From Porites lobata (taxonomy: Eukaryota > Cnidaria > Anthozoa > Scleractinia > Poritidae), in contig CALNXK010000030.1 in assembly GCA_942486035.1 (NCBI GenBank), forward strand, positions 2,447,001-2,511,000: a DNA stretch of 64,000 bases, given 5' to 3'. This document shows positions 47,301-58,820 of this stretch, one piece after another. A model generated the notes under the pieces. That model saw only the letters and a program-made list of their open reading frames with translations. It searched no databases and was not told the DNA's origin. How positions within the stretch are numbered: the first letter of the stretch is position 1; each line of letters starts with the position of its first letter. The position numbers were made by a program, and so were the translations under genes.

Positions 47301-50300
47301 AACACCTTGATTGACGAAAAAAAACCTAACAAGTGTTCAAATTCAGCGATAAAATACTTTGTTTGAACTCTATCTCTATCTCTTTCTCTCTCACTCTCTC
47401 TCTCTCTCTCAGCTGTAACATTTAACATTAGGTGATCATGCGCAATAGTTTGCCTTCAAATTCACCATTACTCAACTTTTTCCTGCCTTGTTCCATCACA
47501 AACAATGAAGCCTATTATATGAAATACACTTTAGTACCTTGAGGGCAAAGGATTTAGACCTCTGTCTCATAGCACATCTTTCTTTTGTTGGACTCTCTGA
47601 TGCCACGGTGTAGGCTCTGTTTCTTCCGGCATTGAATAAATCTCTAGGCTTATAACCTGGCCCTGATGCCTACAGAATGGTTATTATACTTATCATAAAT
47701 AAATGCACTGACAGAGATCAATAACATTGTCAATAAAATTTTTGAGTCAAATACACTTCTAAAAACGTGTCATCACATGATAAGTTCTGCCATCTTGGTC
47801 ATGAAGGATAGATGCAAAAGGGCTCGTCGTTTATTACCTGTGAGGGGGGGCCCAGCCATTTTGAGAAAGCTGGAAGATTTTCAAACTAACCCGCCCCATA
47901 AATTTTACATAGTGAAAGTGCCCCCTCTCCCAATTGCTGTGGAAACTACAAACATTCTAGCTACATATATATCATGCCGTTACAAAAGTTGACCACATAC
48001 TTTATCTACAGACGTGTTTTTAAGATTGGTGTCTATACTATTTACAGCTGTTACATTCAATTCCAATTCACTCTTGTTACTGCATTGTACTACTTTCATA
48101 AAATTTATCATAATGACCCCCCAAATAATGGTCCCTTATCTGAAAATGAACTCCCCAAACTCAGCAAGATTTTGAAAATGATCTCCCAGCCAATTGCCTG
48201 GCCCCCTCTCACAGACAATAAAGCACCCAGCCCAAAAACATCAGAAAAACTGACATATTGAAGGGGTTTATAGCCTAAGGTTTTAATTGGCTCCTGTACT
48301 TCCTGAGTACAGCAGAAAAGAGAAGGAAACATTAATGGTTGTTCAGGAAACACTTGTTGTTTTATTCCAGGCCCTCCATCAAGTATTACCAGCTGGTTTG
48401 AACTGAAGGGAATCCTTCATTAATAATAATATTATTGTTCAGTGTAGTGACCAAAAATTTTGTTTCTCTGGGAAAGAAAACATAATGAAGTCAGACTTGA
48501 ACATGTATGTGTTTCTTGTTCATGAATGTTAAATCAAACCATGTGCTCTCAGCCAACTACTGAGTCGCTCGTACTTACTGTAAAACTGATGCATATGCTG
48601 TGTTTTAATTTCATATTTTCGGGTTTAAATTTTATTTTCCTTTCTTTCAAACTCATTATCATAAATTACCATACCCAAAAATATAATACATTTAACCTCA
48701 GAATAAAATTAAACCACAAAGTGAATCACATGCACAACAATTGCATGAATTATAGATGACAAGTACAGTTACTATACTACGATATGTACATCACTCACTA
48801 GATGATGAGCATAAGCTTCAAAACAAGACTTCCTTAATTTGATAGCATTTCAAAATCATTACTACCTTGGGTGTGTCCCCAGAACCTGGCAATTCTTCAT
48901 CTCCCTGTACAAAATTTTAAAAAGAAGTTCCTCATGATCAATTGGCATGCGGTAGACAAAAAAATTCCACAAAAAATAACATTAAGTGTCACTAAGAAAC
49001 TCAAGTCCAATATGTCACTAGAGGTTATGCCAGTAACTTGCTTTAAATTAGACCCATTAATTAATTTAATTTATTTCTACCATCTTGATTCCCTAGTTGT
49101 GGTTTTACTCCTCTCACACCAGCTATTCATGAAGTTTTGCTACTTCAAGGACTTGCTCACCATATCCAGGGTGTGTCAAAAAGGAGACAATTATTATTTT
49201 ATATAACAAACCCCACAAATATGAAGAAATGAAAAGAAAAATTAAGGTCATTTCATATTATTTTTTTTACCACCAGCTGAACATAACTCCAAGCAAATAC
49301 TGTCTCATTAAATCCAAAAAAGCTGCTTTGCAATGCTAAGAGAAGAACCTGATCGAAGGAAAGGGGAAATGAGCAGTTGCAACACTTTCATGGGTGTTAC
49401 ATATTCATTCATTTCATTAAACACTAAGGGTCGGTTATTCAAACAAAGTCTACCTTAGACCACCATTTAGGAAATCTTTGGACCTCCAGATCTCTAAGAC
49501 TCTTCTTTTGTGGGTTATTATAAGAAGACAAATAATTTTCTAGTCTACACTATTCTATGGTTTCAAGAAACTGCATTTCACAATGAATGGTGTTTACATA
49601 TATGTATAAAAGCATTCAGCAAACAGAAAATGGCCTCCGAGAACATAGTTTTGTTAAACTACCTCGGGCTAAACTCCATTTAAATAACCACTGGCCCTTG
49701 GTATTTAATAAATAAATAATATTTTAAAGCACACATTTTGGACTCTTAAACACACACCTCTGTTGATACCAGTGGAGCACTGACAAGGTCTGTTATTCCT
49801 GATGGCATTTGAGAAGCATCATCCTGTGAAGAAAATAAAACTCATCTGTCAAGCAAGTCACTCTGGAACATTTTGCGGTTTACCTAACTGGGCAACACAA
49901 AATATAAAAAATCCGGCATATTTGCTTCCCAACACTCACCAACAAACATATGATCGAAAATCTATCCTTTATGGCTAAAATATTGTTTCCATGATTGACA
50001 AACCTTACTTACATCTAACATTAAAGTAACATAATTTACTTAAATGGACTTTTCAGGGCATCCTTTACCCAAGGAAGGCTAGCTCCAGGAACCCCCAATC
50101 TTATCCAACAGCTTCCAATCTCATCAACTGCTGCCTTCAAACAAATTCCATGTTCAATTTGTACCTTAAATTTTAGAAATATATCCTGAGGGTCCACTCA
50201 AACAGCTGGGCTTGCAACTACGTGACATCTGCCAGCAAGGGTTTATGCATCACAGTAGAAGAAGTGGTAGAGCTATTTTCTAGTCGAGATCTTGAGATGA

Positions 50301-53300
50301 CATACCTCTTTACTTTGTTCTTCAACTAAATCATCAATGAACCCATCATCATCCCCATCAGCCTCAAAATCGAAGTCATGTGTTCCACTGTCTCGACTGT
50401 CAGATGGGGATGATGGAATATAAAATCCTTTGGATTGAGCCTGTGAAAAGAAAAAACAATCATAGGATTGTTCAAAAAACAGGTAACTACAAAATTAAGT
50501 ATACAGGATGATAAGTAAAAAAAATCTACAGGGAAATAATGGCAAAAATTGTCTCTTGATATGTTTATGAAGCCAACCTATCCGCATCCCAAAATACATG
50601 TTGTCCTTTATAGGTTACCGGTAATCACTAGGGTGCAACTTTCTACAGACAAACCTCTCTACAACACCCACCTTGGAGACAGACGAAAGTGGCCGTTTGT
50701 AAAGAAGTGGCAGTCGAAGAAAGGTTTTAAACAAGAGTCAATGTGAGGATTTTTTGTCCGACCATGTGGACCAAAAAAAGTGGCTGGTGGCAGAGGTTCG
50801 ACTGTGCTTTGAATATAAAATCTAAACTAATATTTCAAGGGTCCTTTTAAATTAATAACAGTAACTGTAGAATAATTTCAAAATAATGGCTCAAAATACC
50901 GGCAGGCATGACAGTAGCCTGTGAACAGGCCTTTAGTCGAGCGGGGTGGGGAGAGGGAAAAGCGAAAAGGCCTGTGGACAGACCTTTGGAGCCGCCGTTC
51001 CACGGTACCCGCTGTGCATCAGATCCTGATGCAAGCTCCTATTGGCGAGAACACTGACTGTTGACAGGTCTGATTGACATTGGCTTTTCGGTCGGCACAT
51101 AGCACGCGATTTGATCACAGAGTGGCAATAACAAAACAGTCCAAAGACTATTACCACGGGGAGGAACTACGCGCTCCGGTCAAGAAACACAAACTGTCTT
51201 TAAAAAAAAACACTGAGCTGGAGTTTATAGTTACCGAAGCACAATGCAATTCTCCATAGCTGATGTAGCTTCGGTTTAAGCTGCATTTCAATCTTACAAA
51301 ATAACCATCTTTTAAAACAATGACGAGCTGGGCCCAGCGTCAGAATACAACATTGCAGAAAAACATTACATTCACGGACTAAAGAAAGTCGCTTAGTTAT
51401 TCAGATCGAGAAGGCACTTTGGAGAAAAGTAAGACCCTTATTCAGCCGCAATAAAAACCCGAATAAAAAGCAAGGCAAATCCTGTCGACCAGAAACAAAA
51501 ACCACAGTATTAAAATCGATATGTATGCCATGACCTCTCAGTGTGAAACAAGCGGCTAAAATCACATTTGCTCAGTGAAAATGTAGAACCTTCCAGATAA
51601 TAATCTACCCCGCAGAGGAAAAAACTTGTGGGAACAAGCAGCATTTGGCATAAAGTAAAAGTCGTGTTGGCCTACCATGTAATTCCTGTCGGCGATCGAA
51701 GCGCTGCTGATCTCTTTGTGCTTGTCTTCGAAGCTGCACGTTCTGGAGAAGTCATGATAGTATCCGTACCTTCCGCATTCCAAGTACGCTCATTGCAAAC
51801 CGAACTAGCAAGACGAACGGCTTATTAATCCTCTTACCGGAGATCAACGACTTTTTGCAAAACCAACAATGAGGTTCATGCTCCATTTCACTTTGTTTTC
51901 AGACGGAGCAAAACACCACTCATTTCCTGTTATTTTCCCAGGAGTTACTCACGCGCGAAATTGATTGACCGATAACGATCTTACTGACAGATGATCGGCA
52001 GGATAATTACAAGAGGCGGAATAGCGGCCTCAAATGTTTGTCTACAGGCTCTCTCCCCCCTTTCCCTTTTCTTTTCTCGCTATTTTTCCCCAAACAGAGA
52101 GCCTGTTCACAGGCTAGCATGACAGCTCATTCATCTATCTGGTAAATGTCGATAAGCAAACCACAACAACCCAAATGCGGCAAAAAATGATCTTACTTGT
52201 GGTGAAGGATCAGACAATGATCTTGATGATAAAGAGCTTGATGATGACTTTGGTAATCCTCTACATCCAACTGGTTGTTTTGGCTGGGCAAATTTAAACT
52301 CTTTTGTATCCGAAGTTTGGGAAGGTTTTCTTTCCACGGCATCATCCTTTTCAGTGTCAAAGTTCAATCCGATGTTTTCTTTGTTGGCTGAGAAAGCCGG
52401 ATCCTCTCCACTTTTCACCTAATGAAATAATTATTTGGGGTTCGGATCTCAAAGACATAAATTTTAATATGGAATATTTTGTACACATTCAAGCAGGTAT
52501 CTTTGACAAGTAGTATAAGGGCAATGCTAAAATGGAAAAGATCCATGCAAGTCATTGTCCAAAAGAGCAGCTTGAAGTCAAGTTTGTTTACAACCCCCTG
52601 AAGAGAAGGGAAGAAGAGGAAGTAAATGCTATAGTTATGTTTTCTCAAAGCTAGGATGACTACCTTAGAAGGAAGGCAAATAATAATGAATGAGATGTCA
52701 GTTCATACTGACAGGGCTAAAGGCTGCAAAACAACTAAATTAGTTTTGATAGATGCAGGACATTCATTGGTAACAATCAATTTTTTGGTGAATTTAAGGA
52801 AGAATTTTTCTGTAGGATAGAAGTGTAGCTGACACACTATACTTTGAAAGTTAATATTGTAAATATCTGAATTTTTGCCTGAGGCACTTAAATTTAAAAC
52901 TAAATCTGAGTCAAGAGAGGGGGAACTGATCATAGGAAACAACTTATTTCAATCATTTTTAGTGACTTCAAAGATTGTGCTATTTTCACTAAAAATGTAT
53001 GTACTGTATACTTTATATTCTGTAAGGAGAAGCACTCGTAAGGGAATTCAAAGGAGGGTGTTTAGTTGAAGCTGAGTGCTTATTTGTGCATCGATTGTGT
53101 TATACGGCAATGCTCAGTTAAATAAATTTTCAGCCATTTCATGTCATGTAAGACTAATGATTAGCTCCAGAGATATTGTCATTAGATTGACTTTTATATT
53201 ATGGCCCCTAAAATAACCATTTAAATGCTCTTTTTTGTCCCAGGAGAACTCAAAACTTCAAAAGTTCAAATAGCCCTTGTTTGATATATTAAAATTCCAT

Positions 53301-55968
53301 GACTCGGAGGCTTTCTGGTAATTTCTCTATATTTGGTTTGGTTTTGCTTGTGCTCAAGTCTCTTCTGGGAATTGCGAGACAAAGGAGTGGTGAAAAATTT
53401 GCAACTTTTATCCTACAGCCTCGGAGTTATGTTTAATTTTATAAATATTATTCATTCAAAATATTTTCCCAATTCTGATTGGCTAAAAGCACTCGTTTAA
53501 TTCACCATAACCAGTTGCTGATGACCAAATTTGGAAGAATTTTGTGTTTAACGAGGAAATGACGTCAAAAATGCAACATTTCCGCAGGTTAAGGCACCAT
53601 TAACCGAGAAGACCTGGGGACGAGGTTGAGTTGTTTTGATTGTGAACTTGAAAAATGGCAGGCGAAAACACAGCTAAATACATGGCAAGAACAGCAAGAA
53701 GGCAACTCGAAGGACGACATCTGCTATTTGGAGAATATTTGCAGAGCTGGACAAATCTAAACATGCACTATCGAAGATAAACTTAACATCGATGCTCGAT
53801 GGAGCTTAGCGTGTTTTAGCCGTGTTTTTAAAGTAGGAATTATTTTGAATGAATAATAAAACAATTATTGAATTTGGCTTTCGTATCATATGAAGAATTT
53901 TGGAGATCTCGGAGGGTGTCATCAGCCTCGGCCTACGGCCCCGATGGATAACACCCTCCTCGATCTCCATAATTCTTCACAAGATACTCAGCCTCATTCA
54001 TTAATTGTTAAATATATCAAACGTGGGCTATTACCACAGTGGAAAGGGAAGGGGGGCAGTGTGAAAAGTTTTAAGACTGATTGACACAAAATTTAACAGG
54101 ATGCTTACTGGTACAGAATGCCACCTTTTAAAAGAAGGCCGTCTAGTAAAAGGAAAAAAGAAAATAAGCAATGTCATACAGATATATTAATTTTGGACAG
54201 TCGCTGCTCCATCATTCTGCATTAAGAATTATGTAAACTGAAGCAATTTAAGTTATTTAACACAATTACAAAAAGCAGCAGATACAGCTGCTGCAGCATA
54301 ATTATAATAATTATAGAAAACTTTATTGAGCTGGCCCAGGTTGTTCTAAAGATGAATAGTGTTATCCACAGGATAAATCACCATCCAACGGATAAGTACT
54401 AGGGAAACCAATTATTGCCCTATCCAGTAAATAGAGATTTTTCCAATGGTTAACGTTATACACCTTTTGAACAATAACAGCAACAATCAAGCTTTATTTA
54501 TGGGGGCCTAATTGTCAATCAGTAGGATTCTTTGAACAATAGGAGACCACGTGTACTGAAAAAACAGCTGGACTGAAAACCACGGATTTAATTTTAAATG
54601 ATCGAATTCTTGGAGGCTACACGTGCTATTGGGCATGAATTACTTAACAATATAGATGTTTCAGGAAAGGCTCTAACCTGCTGTATTCACTTACTGTCAA
54701 ATCTCTAAACGGTTTCAACAAAAAATCTTTTTAGACCTGTAATTGTGAATATCAAGATTAGCTTAACAAGACACATATCACACAAACCTCTGTCTCCTTT
54801 TCTCGGCGTTATATCTGAAAAATGAGAAAAAATACAGACTCGACTTTAGTTACGACTACCTCATAAATTAAGAGATAAAACAAGCAAATCACCAACCTTT
54901 CTGTAGCGAAATAAAATGTTTCTATCTCCTACAGTAACTGACGTTTTACCTCTCTAATTAAGCTTAAGTTCATTAATTTTGTGGTTCTCCACTTTTTTCG
55001 CGGCCTTTCGGCGAGTACAGCCCGGTGAGTACTTGTGAGCATCCATGTCATGACTGGAGTAGTTTGACTGATTTTATAAGTCTTTTATTGTGTAGTCGCA
55101 GAAGCAAAGAAAATTTTGTTTAATGAAAGATTTAACAATGGACTTACAAAAAGCTCACTGCATTGCAAATAAACATTCTATAAAAACTGGACTGATCGAG
55201 CGTGGTACATCTACTGTCTGAAATAAACTAAAAATTGAATTAACACAGGTAAAAGGATAGTTTTTTTAAGCTGAGCAGCACCTAAAGCGGTATTATTTAA
55301 CGAAAAACCTCGATAAAACTCTCGCAAAATTGCGGGGCAAAAATAACCAAATTCCGGCATCACTGGATGCATAAAATCCTGCTCACCTAAGCACTTCCAT
55401 TGATGGCGAGTCAAAATCAAATCCAGGAGGTGGTGAATCAGGGCAATAACCTACAAGAAAGAAGAAGAAAAGAGTAAAAATAATGAAGAAGGAAATTTCA
55501 TAAACCTTCCAGGACAATTATTCTCGATCCTGTGTCAGCTCGCATGCACAGAATACTCAAAATTTTCTTCAAAAGGATTACCTGATTCGTTCGACGTTGT
55601 CGAAAGCGATCTTTGAAAAGTTCCGTTTACTTTCGGTGTTAAGCAATCATTTCCAGACAATGAAAGCTTTCTTTTAGGAGTCCTCCCCAAACTACAGAAA
55701 TGAAGAAGCAAGAAAACATGGTCGCTAACGAGGATGTTTTGTTTGGGAGTGCATATGGAAAGTTAGAAGTCGTTCGATATCAAATGCCTCCATTTGTGTT
55801 TAAAACGAAAGAAGAAATACAAGCTTACCTGTTCTCCAGATTCTTTGCTAGCTCTGTTATTGGAGAAAGTACGGTGTTAGGAGCAGTATCTAAAGTATTT
55901 TTTCTCAATGGAAGTTGAAGTTCTAAACCGTCGAGGTAGCTGCCAGCTCTCGGTTTCATCCCGGCCAT
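41371..55968 (-). CDS. cdc25: CDC25 dual-specificity phosphatase, 18 exons, complete
   Basis: Exons on the minus strand: 55829..55968, 55582..55691, 55387..55450, 54784..54814, 52197..52418, 50306..50440, 49758..49823, 48866..48904, 47538..47669, 47195..47244, 46873..46930, 46129..46255, 45454..45485, 44695..44757, 43901..43993, 43219..43349, 42552..42669, 41371..41511. Phases close to give 583 aa. The enzyme removes inhibitory Thr/Tyr phosphates from cyclin-dependent kinases to drive mitotic entry. The catalytic rhodanese-like domain spans about 395-560: VVGDFSGPYTLP, IIDCRYPYEYEGGHIKGAVN, and HCEFSSKR with C488 and R494, then YPELYLIEGGY and EYCEPQSYLPM. The N-terminal half keeps LSPITELAKNL, ESGYCPDSP (82-90), a KEN box (128-130) and DDGFIDDL (220-227). 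Exons 4 and 13 are microexons of 31 and 32 nt. Exon 4 (donor GTGTGA) and the exon 10 acceptor are the least certain. Confidence 0.95.
41608..41941. mobile_element. MITE with GATCGATTAAGCGCCGC inverted repeats
   Basis: CCGTAAATGATCGATTAAGC then GCCGC at the left is mirrored by GCGGCGCTTAATCGATCACT then TGCGG at the right (23 of 25 match). More GGCGCTTAT words lie inside. It is in the last CDC25 intron, 97 bp from exon 18. A related fragment is at 63175-63240. Confidence 0.75.
42131..42540. mobile_element. MITE A in CDC25 last intron, interrupted by MITE B
   Basis: GACATTAGGCTGTTTTAGCA then ACAGGACGGGAACGTCA at the left pairs with TGACGTTCCCGTTCTGTTGC then TAAATCAGCCTAA (to 42310) and, past the inserted MITE B, TGTC (42537-42540). 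The outermost bases of the right arm are therefore split off by the second insertion. Confidence 0.65.
42311..42535. mobile_element. MITE B, about 50-bp inverted repeats, nested in MITE A
   Basis: TAGGGAGCTTAAGCAGCGAC then GTTTTTGAGCGACGCACGTC is mirrored at the right, ending GCTTAAGCTCCCTA. A TA or TAA duplication borders it. The right end is about 17 bp from CDC25 exon 17 (42552). Confidence 0.75.
43638..43760. mobile_element. 123-bp MITE, TAACCTGAGATCAG ends, 9-bp target duplication
   Basis: TAACCTGAGATCAG at the left and CTGATCTCAGGTTA at the right are exact complements over 14 bp. GAATAATCG flanks both sides (43629-43637 and 43761-43769). In a CDC25 intron. Confidence 0.85.
44820..45062 (+). 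mobile_element. LINE 3' coding fragment
   Basis: One plus-strand frame reads RTVRVWNSLPRSIKHA and another, after a shift, QQFKNFLHAHYKNRLSI. This is the usual C-terminal region of non-LTR reverse transcriptases. Stops and frameshifts show decay. It lies in a CDC25 intron, antisense to it. Confidence 0.5.
47366..47412 (+). repeat. (CT)n microsatellite
   Basis: CTATCTCTATCTCTTTCTCT then uninterrupted CT units, in a CDC25 intron 126 bp from exon 9. Confidence 0.9.
50640..50812. mobile_element. Second copy of the pogo/Tigger-type MITE family
   Basis: ACAAACCTCTCTACAACACC near the left end and CAGAGGTTCGACTGTG at the right. Inside, GTTTTAAACAAGAGTCAATG is the reverse complement of the matching stretch in the copy at 27987-28153. 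Ends are eroded. In a CDC25 intron. Confidence 0.65.
50915..52116. mobile_element. 1.2-kb non-autonomous element, TAGCCTG ends, 9-bp target duplication
   Basis: The left end TAGCCTGTGAACAGGC and the right end GCCTGTTCACAGGCTA are exact 16-bp inverted repeats. GCATGACAG flanks it at 50906-50914 and 52117-52125. Small open frames inside (for example 51562-51783 minus and 51628-51828 plus) overlap and show no transposase motif. It lies in CDC25 intron 5, 81 bp past exon 5. The 9-bp duplication suggests a Mutator-like transposase in trans. Confidence 0.88.
53445..54010. mobile_element. Dispersed repeat ending in a 90-bp hairpin
   Basis: Starts near ATTCATTCAAAATATTTTCC and ends near CAGCCTCATTCATTAATTG, so ATTCATT and AATGAAT-type ends mirror each other. 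At 53891-53979 two arms (GAAGAATTTTGGAGATCTCG and GATCTCCATAATTCTTC) form a strong hairpin with CGGCCTACGGCC in the loop. I recall similar sequence as common in coral genomes. No ORF. Confidence 0.5.
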
Positions 55969-56300
55969 ATTGGAAATTGACTACGAAGGGTTGAAGCGAA
56001 CTCTTATCACGCGACTTTCACGCAAAAGTAACGGCTACTGGTGCCTGAAGAAATGCCGAAGACAGGTATTCAGGAAAGAGGGTGATTCTAATCTACATTC
56101 GGTTTCTATAAAAGTAAAGAAAAAGAAAGCTGGCGACTGAAGGCGCTATGCTTCTGTGCAACTGAGGCCTTTTCAAACTTCCCCCGCATTGCATGGTGAA
56201 AACATTTGCATGTAACCAGCCAATCAGAGTGCTTTGTTGTTGGTTTCCTGGGAATCTCGTTTTCGATTTTCCCGCTTCCTTTTACTTCCGGTATATTGTT
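55969..56300 (-). promoter_or_regulatory. Likely CDC25 promoter with E2F-like and CCAAT sites
   Basis: Upstream of the CDC25 ATG lie TTTCCCGC (56268-56275), matching the E2F consensus TTTSSCGC, and CCAAT (56220-56224) on the plus strand. Both are common in cell-cycle promoters. The order and distance (250-310 bp from the start codon) are plausible, but the transcription start is unknown. Confidence 0.4.
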
Positions 56301-57100
56301 CAAAACGGTTGACGGCGGTCGACAATTGAGAAAACTAACAATCTTTGGACCTTTTCCGTTGAAAAATGGTCGAATTTTTTGTTTTACTTTTTCTTAAACG
56401 TATCCAGTTAGCTGTATGAAGAATAAGTTGACCGTCAAGTCCTGAGCTGTCTTTATTTTTCGTTTTTCACCGCGGGAATTGAAAACTAAGGGAAATTTCC
56501 TTTCTTTTGCAAGGGTTTCAATAAGAATTGAAGTAGCCAGCAGATTTGAATAGATAAACCGACTGTATCAACAGTCCACGTTTTCAAGGGATATCTGGGG
56601 GCATGTTCCCTCAGAAAATTTTAAAATTATTGCAAAGCCCTAATAAGCGATTTCCAGCGTCTGAGTATAAAACAGCGAGTTTTCCATTCAAGAAGATTTG
56701 GTTTTAGTCAAATTTTGATTTATTAGCCACGCAATTAAATCCTCCAAGCAATGAACAATGATGATTTTACTAAGTTACATACATTTCCGCGTGAACAAAT
56801 TATATTTTTGTCCACGGCATTATTCAAACCAGTTGCTTCTTCTTCGGAGAAAAAAGTAGCCGACTTCTCTGAGCAATGTAGCCGACGCGTTTCGTCGGTC
56901 GTTGCTGCTTATTGAAACCCCTGCTTTTGATATATACTTTGCCTATATTGGAGAGAATTTTGGCTCGGGAGTGGCATTTCAAAGTAGTGTTTAGCCATAT
57001 GGTTGTGTGCGTGTGCTTGGCAAAAGCGGAGGGAGGCGAGGAAAGCGCTTCTGTGGCAAAATGGCCTTCGTTTACTGCGAAATTATAAACAAGTAAGTTA
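56301..57100. other. No recognisable feature
   Basis: AT-rich sequence with no ORF, splice-linked exon or clear inverted repeat. A short ATG frame at 57061 ending in a GTAAGT-like site was considered and not accepted. Confidence 0.5.
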
Positions 57101-57103
57101 ATA

Positions 57104-57255
57104 CTGGATTCCAGATTCTTTTTTCGGTGGAGCTGGGATTCTAGTTCAATCTTTAGTGGGATTCCGGATTCCTAAAGCTGTATTAAGGGGGATTCCAAAA
57201 CCCAGGATTCCAGATTCCACAAGCAAAAATTTCCCCGCTTCCGGAATCTAGACTC
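57104..57255. repeat. Irregular GGATTCC/GGAATC array
   Basis: CTGGATTCCAGATTC, GGGATTCTAG, GGGATTCCGGATTCC, GGGGATTCC, AGGATTCCAGATTCC and finally CCGGAATCTAGA. The unit recurs at uneven spacing, with an inverted copy at the end. Possibly a MITE with internal sub-repeats. Confidence 0.6.
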
Positions 57256-57414
57256 ACTTACAAAAGGCGAATACAGAGCGACAAGAGAGGATAAAGGGGA
57301 GAACGAAAAATTGGTAATGTTAGTGCTGCTTATCCGAAATCACGACTCTTAAAATCAGTTGCATTGTTTGTTCAATCAATACTATTAGGCACAGTAAATT
57401 ACGCAACTTATGTA

Positions 57415-57522
57415 GAAAGTTGCGAAGAAGCGAAGAAGCCTGAACAATTTCAGGCGTTGGGATTGGAACCCTGGCCTCTGCGATACCGATGCAGCGCGCT
57501 AACCAGTTGAGTTAATAAGCCA
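57415..57522 (-). mobile_element. tRNA-derived SINE
   Basis: The minus strand reads a good A-box AACTCAACTGGTTAGCGCGC and a near-perfect B-box GGTTCCAATCC 40 bases on, then a hairpin tail CCTGAAATTGTTCAGG and (CTTCTTCG)n. The acceptor stem does not pair, so a SINE rather than a tRNA gene. Confidence 0.65.
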
Positions 57523-57539
57523 AATAGAAACTGGTTCTT

Positions 57540-58780
57540 AAACTGGTTCGTAATGTACCGGGGAAAGATGAAGATAAAATGATGAATATATGATCTCATG
57601 ATCGCACAGCACAGTACAGTTTTGGACAGGCCTTTGCGATATTCAGTCGTCTCGCTTTCTCAGCTTTTTTTAAACTGCCAGCAATTCGGTTTTTTTTTCT
57701 TTTTCAACGAATCCTGAAGCTCCTAGCTAGTAGGATGACGTGATCTTGTGAAAAGGAAAATTTCCTGGTTGGTTGCGGTGTTCTGTTTTTATATTTTACG
57801 CCGTGTTGTCACAGGGTTTTAGCCTTGGTGCGCAGTCCTGATCGTACGGTCCATACGGGTAAAAATCATCTTTGATTTAATGTCTATTTCTCTTGACATG
57901 TGTTTATTTTTTGAACTGATCACTTTTCCCTAGGCTGTTTTGTATCATTAAGAGGAAAGACTCATTTCCAAGAGAGAAATGTAAGTAAGATCTGATTTAT
58001 CGCTTTTTATTCATGCGTCGGCATATTCAGTTTCCGACGGCAACAGCGCTATCAGTTCTTCATTATGTCTCCTCTCATACGCTTACTAAACTTACATATG
58101 CAAGGCTGGTACAACGGAAATGCAGAGGTTGGACTAAGTTCCCGTAAAAGGCTAAAATTTCGACGAGTAGAACTAGTCAATTAATGCGTCAGAGTTGAAT
58201 ATTTTATGAAAATTAAATTGGTATTGAAAGAAACTTTGCCTAACTTGATTTTCATTGTATCTACCAGCCTTTTATATTATTATTTTTATTTGTTTATTAC
58301 TACTTCTTTTTTGTGTGTGTGATCTAGAGCTTACTAACGTGATGTGTTGGGAAAAAAAGCAAACAAACAAACAAAATTTCAGCATAGACATCATGCCACA
58401 GAATGCTTGAGTCGTGCTCTACATTTATAACGTCGCCAAACAGTAACATGTCATAAATACTGCAGTTACCGGTAGTTAAGTATTGGAGAACTTACTTTAT
58501 TACTGAATTTTCTGTCTTTAAATATTGACTCTATGTTGTCTTGCGACAGCAGTCTAATAACGAAAACGAAGTCAAATGTGTCTCTTTTGGTTTCTAATCG
58601 GCACAACAGGAATCTGGTATATTTGCACATCATTTTCTCTAAAGTTTCTCTAAAACTATATATATTTATATCATCCTTATGCAATTGGAAGATAGTTCCA
58701 GGCCTCAGAGGTTATACATCGCTTTACTGCTACAGCTACGTTTCCTTCGGGGCCTTAAGGTGTCCACAGTCATCGGGCAA
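57540..58780. other. No recognisable feature
   Basis: AT-rich, with only short overlapping open frames and an AAAC-rich run at 58360-58375. Nothing supported. Confidence 0.5.
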
Positions 58781-58820
58781 TTTTAGCGAGTGACCGTTAA
58801 TTAACGGTCACTCGCTAAAA
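58781..58820. repeat. 40-bp perfect palindrome with TTAATTAA centre
   Basis: TTTTAGCGAGTGACCGTTAA is followed at once by its exact reverse complement. There is no spacer. The centre is TTAATTAA. Confidence 0.95.

Noticed and set aside
57061..57098. Short coding exon MAFVYCEIINK before GTAAGT
   Set aside because: 11 codons with no downstream partner exon and no homology I know. Chance match.
57459..57521. tRNA gene on the minus strand
   Set aside because: Good A and B boxes but no acceptor or anticodon stem pairing, and a SINE-type tail follows.
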